Assembly: GCA_900473045.1 (NCBI GenBank)
Contig: UCKS01000029.1
Coordinates: 1 to 64,000, forward strand
Length of the DNA: 64,000 bases
Reading direction: 5' to 3'
Source of the DNA: Hyphomicrobiales bacterium
Lineage (GTDB): Bacteria; Pseudomonadota; Alphaproteobacteria; Rhizobiales; Rhizobiaceae
Shown: piece after piece, positions 43,685-53,383 of the stretch
Numbering within the stretch: the stretch's first letter is position 1
Layout of the letters: each line of letters starts with the position of its first letter
Notes under the pieces: model-generated
Told to the model about the DNA's origin: nothing
The model's database searches: none
What the model saw: the letters and a program-made list of their open reading frames with translations, nothing else
Program-made: the position numbers and the translations under genes

Positions 43685-45525
43685 GCGATATGGGTTACTT
43701 CAAATGGAGCGATGGACCTGCGGCCGAGTAGAGTTTCAATGGACTGCTCATCCGCCGTGAGATTGACGATCCAGACAGTTTCGCCGACTGCTGTCTCCAC
43801 CATGAACGCGACTACCTTGCCCGGAGCGGACGAGGTGACGGCCTGCCATTTTTGCCCGGCACTTTCAGCCAACCCTTTGACAATGGCATGCAGCGGACGC
43901 GTGCCGCCTTCTTCGACTGGTTCTTGCCTTCCGGCGTAAAGTCCGAACGAGCCGGTCAGCGCCGAGAGCGTCAGTGTTTCGAGACGGGCATCCAGAACCG
44001 AGGCGATATATCCGGCCGCAAATGCGGCGGCAAACTGGCCCGTGTGTCGGGGGTCGCAGTTGGCCATCGGGATACGGGCGCCGTCCGGATTGTCCATCGT
44101 GCGGCTGCCGTAGGGGTTCTGGCGCATGGGGATGGTGGACGGACCGATACGGTAGGGTTTGTTGCCGTAGATGGCGCGGAAGGACCGGGTGATGAAGGGC
44201 AGGGCTTCGAGCGTCTGCATGACGCTGACATCGTCGGCAGCATGCACGATCGGGTTGGTGCAATGGCTGATGAAGGCAAGGTTTTCGCCGGGTACGCGCT
44301 TGCGGTTGAGCTCGGTGAAGTAGGAGAGCATGCCACCACCGAGACGGGCTCCGGGGAAGGCCTTTGCGGCTGCCGCGTAGACGTCTTCGAGCGGTGGGCA
44401 GTCGGGCCACCTGCTGCCGGGTGGTGTCGATTGGCGATCGACCGAGGGACAAACCATGATGGCGTCGGGCGCGAAGCTTGCGGCGCGCATCCCGGTGGCG
44501 ATTTCCTGCAGTTCCTCATCGAGAGGGCGCAGGCAGGCAACGGCAATTTCGAGTGCGGTGGTGCCGGGGTGAATGGAGGCAATTTCGGCAAAATCCGTAA
44601 ACGCCGACGCGTCATGGCCGGCTGCCGGGTCGAAATGAAACAGCAGCTCCTGAACCGTCAGCGCATCCGGTTGCCGGAGGGCTGCGAGGCTGGCCTTGGC
44701 TTCCTCGGGCGTGATCAAGAGGGCGATGGCGGGCATGACGCCGGTGGTGGTGCCGGGTGCGAGGCGGACAGTGCCGGTATTCTCGGCTGTGGCGGGAGAA
44801 ATGTCGGAGGCGGCGCGGCTGTCGGTGATCGTTACGATGATCTGCTGCTCGACCGGTTCGTTTGCCGCGATCCGGTAGGGCCAGGGCAAAGCGAGCGGGC
44901 GGACATAGGTCTTGTAGGAGGCGTCCGACCAGTTGCGCTGGTCTTCCATCTCGAACGTGTCACCTTCCATGAGGCATTCGACGCTGACACCGGGGACGGC
45001 GGTGTGGGTGAGGGTGCGCATGTCCTTGAACGGCTGCCATGGCGCGATCAGGTCGGGCAGCTCGGTGTCTTCGATGCTGCCATCGACGTGCTCGACGATG
45101 ACGGGTGTACCGGCAACGCCAACGATCGGATGGAGGATGCAGAAACCGCAGCGATTGGTCTCGAAGCCGGTTGGAGACTGGGCGGTGCCTTTGAATGTCA
45201 GCCTGCCATCAGCCGTGCCTTCGATGGTGGCGGATATATCGAGAATGATACCGTCCGGTCCGGCGCAGCGGGCGGTGTAGGCAACGGTAAAGCCGGTTTC
45301 AGTTTGCGTGACAGTGATGTTCGACAGCGTCGGATCATAAGTGCCCCAGTCGCGGTCGCGCACCAGATAGGAGATGGCTCGCAGCACCTCGACGCCGTCA
45401 TAGGTGATCGTTCGCAAATTGCCAGCGGCCAACTGCGCCGTCAGTTTTCCGGCTTTCAGCAGGCGCGGGGCGGGCTCGGCCTGCCTTGTACCGTAGAGCT
45501 GGAAGACAAGGTCTGCATTCATCAT
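43546..45525 (-). CDS. apnL: D-apionolactonase
   Basis: A 659-residue protein matching the large ApnL family in which D-apionolactone is hydrolysed to D-apionate. There is no signal peptide. The N-terminal half is beta-rich (residues about 20-260, with NRCGFCILHP), and the second half is TIM-barrel-like with FISHCTNPIVHAADD. The assignment depends strongly on its partners: the dehydrogenase gene overlapping its start (ATGA), and apnO, oiaK and oiaX in the same cluster. The last 46 codons run into the antisense end of the DUF72 gene, so the C-terminal tail after about residue 613 is probably a recent extension by loss of an earlier stop. Confidence 0.8.
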   Translation of the reverse strand: MMNADLVFQLYGTRQAEPAPRLLKAGKLTAQLAAGNLRTITYDGVEVLRAISYLVRDRDWGTYDPTLSNITVTQTETGFTVAYTARCAGPDGIILDISATIEGTADGRLTFKGTAQSPTGFETNRCGFCILHPIVGVAGTPVIVEHVDGSIEDTELPDLIAPWQPFKDMRTLTHTAVPGVSVECLMEGDTFEMEDQRNWSDASYKTYVRPLALPWPYRIAANEPVEQQIIVTITDSRAASDISPATAENTGTVRLAPGTTTGVMPAIALLITPEEAKASLAALRQPDALTVQELLFHFDPAAGHDASAFTDFAEIASIHPGTTALEIAVACLRPLDEELQEIATGMRAASFAPDAIMVCPSVDRQSTPPGSRWPDCPPLEDVYAAAAKAFPGARLGGGMLSYFTELNRKRVPGENLAFISHCTNPIVHAADDVSVMQTLEALPFITRSFRAIYGNKPYRIGPSTIPMRQNPYGSRTMDNPDGARIPMANCDPRHTGQFAAAFAAGYIASVLDARLETLTLSALTGSFGLYAGRQEPVEEGGTRPLHAIVKGLAESAGQKWQAVTSSAPGKVVAFMVETAVGETVWIVNLTADEQSIETLLGRRSIAPFEVTHIAYVAGDERMSSIRNAFCAAAPEAVLSNTHQLPAPSTVRNDWSSLSE

Positions 45526-46556
45526 GTCAGCAGCGTTCCGATGTCGATGGTGGCTTTCGAGGCGGCACTTTCATAGGCCGCTTCGACCAACGCGAAGGTT
45601 TTCAGATTATCGGCGCCGGAAGTGGAGGTTTCCTTGGCGGTAATCAGGCTGTCGATCCAGTGTTGCTGAATGACGAAGACGCTTTCCTGAATATTGTGCC
45701 ACGGACGCGATGCCCACGGGAGAAGCGTCGGGGCGACATCGGTGTTGACGGTGCCCTGCACATTCGTGACCTGCAGTTCATAGCCCTGCGAAAGGCGGAT
45801 CGAACCCTCAGTGCCATCGATCTCGATCAATGTTTCGGGAAAGGGCTCGATCGACTGTTTAGTCGCATAACTGACATCGACGATGGAGGCCGCCCCGTTT
45901 TCGTGATCGAGCAGGATGGTAGCGACATCCTCGCCGTTGATCTTCGGATTGACGCGCTTGATGCGCGCCGTCAGCGAGGTGACGTCGCCAAGGATGTAGC
46001 GGGCGATATCCAGCGTGTGGATGCCGAGATCCTCGATGATGAAGCGCTTGCCTTCGGCGAGGTATGGCTGGCCGGAGAAAACATCGTACCCGGAGCGGAA
46101 CGAGAAGCGGCCCCAGAAGGGCGAGCCGATGGCGCCGCTATCCAGCGCCTTGCGGACTGCCTGGATCGGCGTCTGCCAGCGGAAATTTTCATGAACCATC
46201 AAGGGAATGCCGGCTGCCGTGCAGGCCGCGACCATGGCCTTGGCATCGGCAAGCGTCGGCGCGAACGGTTTCTGGCAGATGGCGGGGATCTTATGTGCGG
46301 CGGCCATTTCGACAAGGGCACGGTGGCTGTTAACCGTCGTGGCTATATCGACGAAATCAAAGCCGCCATCGGCAAACATCTGGCCCGCATCGGTGTAGCG
46401 CCGCGCGATGCCGAACTGGTCGCCGACGATCTTCAGACGCTCAGGATCGCGGTCGCAGATGGCAACGATGTCAGCGCCCTTGACGTCGTTCCAGCCATGC
46501 ATCTGGTTGACGGCGAAGAAGCCGCAGCCGATCAGGGCGCCCTTGAGGTCTGGCAT
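45522..46556 (-). CDS. apsD: D-apiose dehydrogenase (Gfo/Idh/MocA family)
   Basis: A 344-residue oxidoreductase. The N-terminal Rossmann fold has ALIGCGFFAVNQMHGW, and the family motif CQKPFAPT (residues about 95-102) carries the active-site lysine; the C-terminal domain contains EDLGIHTLDIARYILGD with the catalytic histidine. ApsD oxidises D-apiose to D-apionolactone with NAD+. The specific call is from context with the lactonase and downstream enzymes, since Gfo/Idh/MocA proteins act on many sugars. ATG 46556 has AAGGAA upstream. A large inverted repeat separates this gene from the importer genes. Confidence 0.8.
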   Translation of the reverse strand: MPDLKGALIGCGFFAVNQMHGWNDVKGADIVAICDRDPERLKIVGDQFGIARRYTDAGQMFADGGFDFVDIATTVNSHRALVEMAAAHKIPAICQKPFAPTLADAKAMVAACTAAGIPLMVHENFRWQTPIQAVRKALDSGAIGSPFWGRFSFRSGYDVFSGQPYLAEGKRFIIEDLGIHTLDIARYILGDVTSLTARIKRVNPKINGEDVATILLDHENGAASIVDVSYATKQSIEPFPETLIEIDGTEGSIRLSQGYELQVTNVQGTVNTDVAPTLLPWASRPWHNIQESVFVIQQHWIDSLITAKETSTSGADNLKTFALVEAAYESAASKATIDIGTLLT

Positions 46557-46581
46557 GTGATGTTTCCTTATTAAAAAGAAC

Positions 46582-46731
46582 CCCTCCCCAACCCCTCCCC
46601 ACAAGGGGGAGGGCTTAATTCGCGGCGCTCTCTCGCTACTCAGCCAATCTCTTCAATCGCTGAAGTCATGGTGTGATTGCGGAAAGTGCGGCGTTCTAGC
46701 CCCTCCCCTTGTGGGGAGGGGTTGGGGAGGG
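46582..46731. repeat. RIME-like palindromic intergenic element
   Basis: The 27 bases at 46582-46608 and at 46705-46731 are exact reverse complements (C/T-rich left arm, G/A-rich right arm, each containing CCCCAACCCCTCCCC or its complement), with 96 bases between. It resembles the palindromic intergenic mosaic elements common in rhizobia. It fills the gap between the permease gene and apsD in one operon and may form a long hairpin in the mRNA, affecting stability or read-through. The 188-base gap contains no gene. Confidence 0.7.
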
Positions 46732-46744
46732 CCCCTTAAAAACC

Positions 46745-47809
46745 TTAACCCTTCTTCGCCAGCTGCATCAATGTCACCTGCTGCTGCAACCGGCGCTGTG
46801 CCTGGTCTACCACCACGGCGACGATGATGACGATGCCCTTGATGACCATCTGCCAGAAGGAGGACACGCCCATCATCACAAGGCCGTCCGACAAGATGCC
46901 GATGACGAAGGCGCCAATGATGGTGCCGCCGATCGTGCCACGGCCGCCGGACATCGAGGTGCCGCCGAGAACGGCAGCGGCGATGGCGTTGAGTTCGAAC
47001 GAATTGCCGGTTGCCGGATGCGAGGCCATCAGTTCGGACGAGATGACGATACCAACGATGGCGGCGCAAAAGCCGGAGAACATGTAGACGAACATCTTGA
47101 CGCGATCGACGCGGATGCCGGACATGCGGGCGGCGCGCTCGTTGCCGCCGACAGCGAAGATCTGCCGTCCGATCGGCACGTATTTGGCGACATAGGCGGC
47201 GGCAAGCGCCACGACAATCAGGATCCAGATCGACACCGGCAGACCGATGATGCGGCCGGAGCCGAGGAAGCCAAAGCCGGTGGTGGCAAGTTCGGGTTTG
47301 CCGATGAGATTCGGGAAGGTCTGGCCGTCGGAGGAGAGCAGCGCGAAGCCACGAGCGACATAGAGCGTGCCGAGCGTGGCGATGAAGGGGGCGACGTTGA
47401 GCTTGGTGATCAGCAGCCCGTTGACCGCACCGATGAGGATGCCGACGACAAGCGTGATGAGGCAAACTTCGACGACGTTGAAATACATCGTATAGCCGAT
47501 CTGCAGGTCGATTCCGTTGAGGATCAGGCCACCGGCCACCATGCCGCAGAGACCGACGATCGAGCCGACCGACAGGTCGATGCCGCCGGTAATGATGACA
47601 AATGTCATGCCCATGGCGAGAAAGGCGTTCAGCGCCACATGCTTCGACATCAGGATGATGTTGGCTGCCGATAAAAAGTTCGGCGCAAAGATGGAGAAGA
47701 AGGCGATGACGGCGAACAGCGCGATGAAAGTTCTGAGCTTCATCAGTGTCAGGAGGATGGAGCCGCTATCGGCCGCCGGGGCCTTTTCCGTCGAGGTTGC
47801 AGTCGTCAT
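46745..47809 (-). CDS. ABC sugar importer permease, RbsC type
   Basis: A 354-residue permease of the ribose/xylose type with about ten hydrophobic segments. The family block GGIDLSVGSIVGLCGM (residues about 75-90) and the later GGTSMSGGRGTIGGTIIGA are conserved. With the ATPase at 47809 and the binding protein at 50098 it forms the importer of the D-apiose cluster. The start is the ATG at 47809 sharing its first base with the ATPase stop. Confidence 0.9.
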   Translation of the reverse strand: MTTATSTEKAPAADSGSILLTLMKLRTFIALFAVIAFFSIFAPNFLSAANIILMSKHVALNAFLAMGMTFVIITGGIDLSVGSIVGLCGMVAGGLILNGIDLQIGYTMYFNVVEVCLITLVVGILIGAVNGLLITKLNVAPFIATLGTLYVARGFALLSSDGQTFPNLIGKPELATTGFGFLGSGRIIGLPVSIWILIVVALAAAYVAKYVPIGRQIFAVGGNERAARMSGIRVDRVKMFVYMFSGFCAAIVGIVISSELMASHPATGNSFELNAIAAAVLGGTSMSGGRGTIGGTIIGAFVIGILSDGLVMMGVSSFWQMVIKGIVIIVAVVVDQAQRRLQQQVTLMQLAKKG

Positions 47810-49365
47810 CACGCAATTTCCCTTGTCGATGTGTGGCCGGCCGATTTGTGTCCCTCGGACGCAGCCTTGACGATGAGTTCTTCGGTGGCGTCAGCCCGGT
47901 CGAGGATCGTCGTGATCTTGCCGTTGCTCATGACGGCGATCCGGTCCGACAGCGCCATGACCTCTTCGAGGTCGGAGGTGGAAAACAGGATAGCGAGCCC
48001 TTCGCCGGCGAGTTTGCGCATGGTGCGGAAGACATCGGCCTTGGCCCCCACATCGATGCCGCGGCTCGGCTCGTCCATCAAGAGAACCTTGGGATTGGTC
48101 ATCAGCGCCTTGCCGATGACGACCTTCTGCTGGTTGCCGCCGGACATCGACGTAACATCGAAATCCGGGTTCGGCGCCTTGATCGAAAGGTTGCGGACCT
48201 GTTCCTTGACGGCCGCCTGCTCGCGGTCACCGGAAATGTGAAAGCCGAATTTCACGAATTTTTCCAGGCTCGCCAACGTCAGGTTCGCGGCGATTGACAG
48301 GACCTGCACAAGACCTTCGCGCTGGCGGTCTTCCGGGATGAGGGCAAGGCCTTTGCGGATGCGGGTGGACGTATCCTTGGCGGCGATCTCCTCTCCGGTG
48401 ACGAAAATCCTGCCGGTGGAATGTGCATGCTGGCCGATGACGCATTCGAAGAACTCGCTACGGCCGGCGCCCATCAGGCCATAAATGCCCAGCACTTCGC
48501 CGGCGCGAACCGAGATCGACAGGTGATCGACGGCAAAACCGCCGGTCTTGCGCGGCAAGCAAATGTCTTCTGCGCGGAAGGCCTCATTGCCCAGTTTGTG
48601 ATCGAGCGACTTGGCGAAATCCTTGGCATCCGAGCCGATCATCGAGCGCACGATCCATTTGGTGTCGATATCGCGCACCATCGCCTGGCCAGTGATCTGG
48701 CCATCGCGCAAAACGGTGATGTAGTCACCGATCCGCATCAGCTCTTCGAGGCGATGCGAAATATAGACAATGGCGACGCCCTGCGCCTTCAGTTCGCCGA
48801 TGACCTTGAACAGGATATCGACTTCGGCGGCAGAGAGCGCTGATGTCGGTTCGTCGAGAATGAGGATTCGGGTATCGAGCGAGATCGCCTTGGCGATTTC
48901 AACCAGCTGCTGCTGGCCGATCGGCAGGTCCTCGACCATGGTCTCGGCGCTGATGCCGGCATCGAGCTTGTCGAGGAACTGGTTGGCTTTCTGAACCTGG
49001 GCCTTGTGGTCGATGCCGCGAATGCCGCGGGTGATCTCGCGGGTGGCGAAGATGTTTTCGGCGACTGAAAGATTGCCGAACAGGTTGAGCTCCTGGAACA
49101 CCATGCCGATGCCATGCTTCTGGGCGTCGGCCGGGGAGTTGAACTCGACTTCCTTGCCTTCGAGCAGGATCCGGCCGAGCGACGGTTTTTCGACGCCGGC
49201 GATCAGGCGCATCAGCGTCGACTTGCCGGCGCCGTTTTCGCCGACCAGCACATTGACCGCGCCGCGCCTCAGCTCAAGGCTGGCATGCTTGACGGCGACG
49301 ATGCCCGAATAGACTTTCGTCACATCATCGAGTTTCAGGATCGTATCGTGGGTTTCGGCAGCCAT
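47809..49365 (-). CDS. ABC sugar importer ATPase, RbsA/MglA type (two domains)
   Basis: A 518-residue double ATPase. Domain 1: Walker A GENGAGKST, Walker B ILILDEPTSALS. Domain 2: degenerate Walker A GLMGAGRSE, signature SGGNQQKVVIGKAL and LLMDEPSRGIDVGAK, as in all RbsA-like proteins where only one half is fully competent. It powers import of a monosaccharide, most likely D-apiose or a related branched sugar. ATG 49365 lies one base after the stop of the DUF2291 gene. Confidence 0.91.
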   Translation of the reverse strand: MAAETHDTILKLDDVTKVYSGIVAVKHASLELRRGAVNVLVGENGAGKSTLMRLIAGVEKPSLGRILLEGKEVEFNSPADAQKHGIGMVFQELNLFGNLSVAENIFATREITRGIRGIDHKAQVQKANQFLDKLDAGISAETMVEDLPIGQQQLVEIAKAISLDTRILILDEPTSALSAAEVDILFKVIGELKAQGVAIVYISHRLEELMRIGDYITVLRDGQITGQAMVRDIDTKWIVRSMIGSDAKDFAKSLDHKLGNEAFRAEDICLPRKTGGFAVDHLSISVRAGEVLGIYGLMGAGRSEFFECVIGQHAHSTGRIFVTGEEIAAKDTSTRIRKGLALIPEDRQREGLVQVLSIAANLTLASLEKFVKFGFHISGDREQAAVKEQVRNLSIKAPNPDFDVTSMSGGNQQKVVIGKALMTNPKVLLMDEPSRGIDVGAKADVFRTMRKLAGEGLAILFSTSDLEEVMALSDRIAVMSNGKITTILDRADATEELIVKAASEGHKSAGHTSTREIA

Positions 49366-49366
49366 G

Positions 49367-50023
49367 TCAGCCGCCGATCGTGATGGTGGCGGGCGTGAAC
49401 AGCGCCGGCTGGCCGGCAGACGGCAGCGGATATGCGCCGAGCGCTTCCACCTTCTTTCCTTCAAGGCCGTCACGCGAGAGCTTTTCGAGTGTCAAGCCGT
49501 TGATATGGACGTTGAAGGCCTTGCCGAATTCGGCCCACTGGATCTGGTTCTTGAATTCGTTGAAATTGACGAAGTCGAGGCTATCGCGGATCGCCGTACC
49601 CTTGATGACCGGGCCGATCTGGATGCGGACGTCGGCCTTGCCGTCGCCATCGACATCGGTGTCGAGATAGCCAGCACGCGACGTCGTTTCGGCCTTAACG
49701 ATCGTGCCGGAGACCTTGGCGGCGAAGGTCCAGGGCGCGCTGCCCTCCTTCTCCTTGTGGCCGTATTTTTCCGCTGCAGCATCAAGATCGGATTTGGACA
49801 GCGCCGCCACCTCCTGAAAGGGGCCGGCGCGCGTCTCAAGGAACGGGATGACCTTGCTGTCCCAGATTTCGGCAACCTGACGGGCGGGATTGAAGCCGCC
49901 GCTTGCTGCCTCCGCAGCTTCTTCCGCCGTCGGTGTCTTGATGATCTTGCAGCCGCCAAGGGCCAGCATGGTGGCCAGCGCAAGGGAAAGCGGGATAGCG
50001 GCGGCAGACCGGAAATGCGGCAT
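49367..50023 (-). CDS. DUF2291 lipoprotein
   Basis: A 218-residue protein with a lipoprotein signal: hydrophobic segment IPLSLALATMLALGGC with the lipobox cysteine at residue 25. The mature part matches DUF2291, a family found in sugar ABC operons of alphaproteobacteria with unproven function, perhaps aiding the binding protein or permease. It has a DVDGDGKADV loop (residues about 122-131), which looks like a calcium-binding loop. The ATG at 50023 follows GGAG by 8 bases. It lies between the binding-protein and ATPase genes. Confidence 0.82.
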   Translation of the reverse strand: MPHFRSAAAIPLSLALATMLALGGCKIIKTPTAEEAAEAASGGFNPARQVAEIWDSKVIPFLETRAGPFQEVAALSKSDLDAAAEKYGHKEKEGSAPWTFAAKVSGTIVKAETTSRAGYLDTDVDGDGKADVRIQIGPVIKGTAIRDSLDFVNFNEFKNQIQWAEFGKAFNVHINGLTLEKLSRDGLEGKKVEALGAYPLPSAGQPALFTPATITIGG

Positions 50024-50097
50024 GAATATCACTCCGTCAGATGGCAAAAAACGCACGGGGCAGATATCTCCGCCCTGTGCGCATCCTTTTGGGAGGA

Positions 50098-51111
<1,014 letters not shown>

Positions 51112-51121
51112 CTATCTTTGA

Positions 51122-51949
51122 TCAGGTGATGCGCCGGATGCTTTCGGCGATCTCCTCGGGTTCGAAAACTTTCTTCCAGTCGTCGCGCATCAAGGCGGGG
51201 ATGCCGAATTCGATAGCCTTGTTGCAGGCATCGGAGAACACGCCCTGGACTTCGCCGAAAATCACGGCGCCGAGTACGTTGAGGTGTCCGAGCAGGAAAT
51301 CGCGGGCAGCCTCTTCCGGCACGCCGCGCTTCACGCATTCGTCCATAGCCTGCTTCATGACCACCAGGAGCGAAGCGGCAACGGTTTCAGACAGGCCCGG
51401 CTCCAGCATCGCCATCTGATCGACGGTGACGCGGTGCGAGCGCATGACCGGAGCCCAGATGACCTTGGCGATCTCTTCGCCGAGGCCGTAGGCTTCCTCC
51501 GGTCCCTGCATCAGCGCCGAGACGATGTGCTGCTTGGCGAACAGGCCGCCGAAATGGTCTTTCTTCGCCTGCATGTCCGTTTCATCGTTGAAGATCGGCG
51601 GATGGCAGGGGTGGGTGACGAAATAGGTGAGGTCAGTCCGCTCCGGCAGGTGGCCGGCGAACGGGGCGGCAGCATCAAGCGCCACGACCATCGTTCCGGC
51701 TTTCAGCTTATCGGCAATCCCGGCGGCAACTTTGCCAATGGCCGTATCCGGCACGGCGAGGATGACCACGTCAACGCCAGCAAGCGCCGTATCGACATCG
51801 ACGCAGGACAGACCGAGGTCATTTTGAAGCCGCGCCTTGCCGGCATCGCTTACTTCCACATGGCGCACGTCGAAACGTGAGCCCTTGAGGTTCTTGGCAA
51901 GCCGGTAGCCCATTTTGCCGCCAGCACCGAAGAGTGCGATCGAAGTCAT
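51122..51949 (-). CDS. apnO: D-apionate oxidoisomerase
   Basis: A 275-residue NAD-dependent enzyme related to 6-phosphogluconate/3-hydroxyacid dehydrogenases. The Rossmann motif GAGGKMG is at residues 8-14 and VILAVPDTAI marks the end of the nucleotide domain; FVTHPCHPPIFND (residues about 109-121) is a conserved substrate-site histidine segment in ApnO-like proteins. ApnO converts D-apionate to 3-oxo-isoapionate. It begins the importer-apsD-apnL transcript, and the GCAACTGGTATGATGAGT motif lies 39 bases upstream of its start. Confidence 0.83.
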   Translation of the reverse strand: MTSIALFGAGGKMGYRLAKNLKGSRFDVRHVEVSDAGKARLQNDLGLSCVDVDTALAGVDVVILAVPDTAIGKVAAGIADKLKAGTMVVALDAAAPFAGHLPERTDLTYFVTHPCHPPIFNDETDMQAKKDHFGGLFAKQHIVSALMQGPEEAYGLGEEIAKVIWAPVMRSHRVTVDQMAMLEPGLSETVAASLLVVMKQAMDECVKRGVPEEAARDFLLGHLNVLGAVIFGEVQGVFSDACNKAIEFGIPALMRDDWKKVFEPEEIAESIRRIT

Positions 51950-51987
51950 GTTTCCTCACCTGCGTGTTTGTTTCACGGTGGCTTAAG

Positions 51988-52005
51988 GCAACTGGTATGA
52001 TGAGT
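51988..52005. promoter_or_regulatory. Shared regulatory motif, copy 1 (apnO promoter)
   Basis: GCAACTGGTATGATGAGT matches the motif at 56047 in 17 of 18 positions. It lies 39 bases upstream of the apnO start. An identical element at both main promoters of the apiose cluster points to the GntR regulator at 56171. Confidence 0.6.
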
Positions 52006-52343
52006 CAATCAGTATGTCATATGGTGAGGTGATTATTTATAGTTGCCGCCTGAGATCGCCGGCGCACGGGTGAATATGGGCAGTATCGACAATCACTGGA
52101 AGATTTCAGGGATATCCCGGCAATCAAGGGTAGCTACTCCTAAAGCCGGATTATTTTTGAGCAGATGATGAGACTTTAACGTGGAATAAATCGTTGTAAC
52201 CAAAGATCATCCATCAGAGAGTTTTTTCTCGGAGTGATGTTTCTGGATGAACGGCTAGGGTTTTCATTATCCGGATTTGAAAGAGCGGAATTTATACTCA
52301 GGGACTGGCATTTTATTGGTGTTATTTCGACAAGGAGCGCGCG

Positions 52344-52364
52344 ATGATTGAAAAAGAACGGTAG
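52344..52364 (+). other. Seven-codon upstream frame before the HD-GYP gene
   Basis: AAGGAG followed 6 bases later by ATG opens MIEKER-stop, ending one base before the HD-GYP start codon. The good ribosome-binding site serves this minicistron better than the gene itself, so the HD-GYP protein may be made by re-initiation. Chance is also possible. Confidence 0.35.
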
Positions 52365-52365
52365 C

Positions 52366-53370
52366 ATGCTCAAGCGTATCAAGCGCCACCAGGCCCGGGT
52401 CGGCATGTTTATTACCGATATCGAAGATCCTTTGCGAGACGAGGCAGCGCCAGTGCGCAGCTTTATGCTGAAGGACGAAGCGGCGGCGGCAAAGGTGAGA
52501 GCCAGCAATATCATCAGCCTCGTCATCGACATCCGCAGGGGAGTGGATGTCAGCACGAGCCGGCCGGTACCGGACACGCGGGAAGGCGAGGCATCGCTGT
52601 CCAATCTTTCCCGGCCTTTTACCCAGACCGAAATCAAGGAAGCGCTACAGACGATCGAGCAGACCAGGCCGCTTCTCGACACGCTCTTTTCGAACGCGCG
52701 CCTGAACGGCAGGGCCACGCTCGAGCCCGCCGATCGTGCTGTCGAACAGATCGCCAAATCGATGGAAAGCAATCCGGCAGCGTTAATCGGTATTACCCGC
52801 CTCAAGACCAAGGATGAGTACACGTTCCTGCACTCGATCGCCGTCAGCGCGCTGATGGTACACTTCGCGCGCTTCCTCAAGTTCGATGAGCAAACGGTGC
52901 GCATTCTTGGCGTCAGCGGTCTGTTGCACGACATCGGCAAGACGGTCATGCCCAACGCACTGCTGTCGAAGAAAAGCGCGCTGACCGACGAGGAAATGGC
53001 GGAGATTCGCACTCATCCGGTTCGTGGCTATGAATTGCTGTCCCGCCAAGGCGACATGCCGCAGGTCGTTCTGGATGTCTGCCTGCACCATCACGAGCGA
53101 ATCGACGGCAAGGGTTATCCCTTCGGTCTGTCGGACAAGCAAATCAGCCCCTCGGCACGGATCGCCGCCATTTGCGATGTCTATGATGCGATGACCTCGG
53201 CGCGATCCTATAAACGCGCGTGGACGCCCGCCGAAACGCTGAGGATGATGCTGAAATCCCAGGGCCATTTCGACCGGCATCTGCTGACGCAATTCCATGC
53301 CAGCCTGCGTGCATCGTTTTCACCCATGCCGCCGAAAGACCGGCGCAACGAGGTTCGCGAGATCCAGTAA
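52366..53370 (+). CDS. HD-GYP domain protein (DUF3391 N-terminus)
   Basis: A 334-residue protein with an N-terminal DUF3391-like domain (residues 1-60) and a C-terminal HD-GYP domain: His156, the HD pair His188-Asp189 in LLHDIGK, HHHE at 241-244 and RIDGKGYP at 245-252. HD-GYP proteins hydrolyse cyclic di-GMP to GMP (some to pGpG), lowering a signal for biofilm and surface attachment. All key residues are present, so activity is expected. There is no sensor or receiver domain. ATG 52366 is used; a TTG at 52348 is in frame. It interrupts the apiose genes on the opposite strand and is probably unrelated to sugar breakdown. Confidence 0.87.
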   Translation: MLKRIKRHQARVGMFITDIEDPLRDEAAPVRSFMLKDEAAAAKVRASNIISLVIDIRRGVDVSTSRPVPDTREGEASLSNLSRPFTQTEIKEALQTIEQTRPLLDTLFSNARLNGRATLEPADRAVEQIAKSMESNPAALIGITRLKTKDEYTFLHSIAVSALMVHFARFLKFDEQTVRILGVSGLLHDIGKTVMPNALLSKKSALTDEEMAEIRTHPVRGYELLSRQGDMPQVVLDVCLHHHERIDGKGYPFGLSDKQISPSARIAAICDVYDAMTSARSYKRAWTPAETLRMMLKSQGHFDRHLLTQFHASLRASFSPMPPKDRRNEVREIQ

Positions 53371-53383
53371 GGTGCCGACAAAT

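Larger units (their letters stand above)
51950..52365. other. Divergent promoter region of apnO and the HD-GYP gene
   Basis: These 416 bases hold the operator-like motif at 51988, probable promoters in both directions and an AT-richer segment (about 52150-52330) before the HD-GYP gene. No protein or RNA gene is recognised apart from the seven-codon frame at 52344. Confidence 0.5.

Noticed and set aside
46582-46731. CRISPR-like repeat
   Set aside because: Only two arms, inverted and not direct repeats; fits a palindromic intergenic element.
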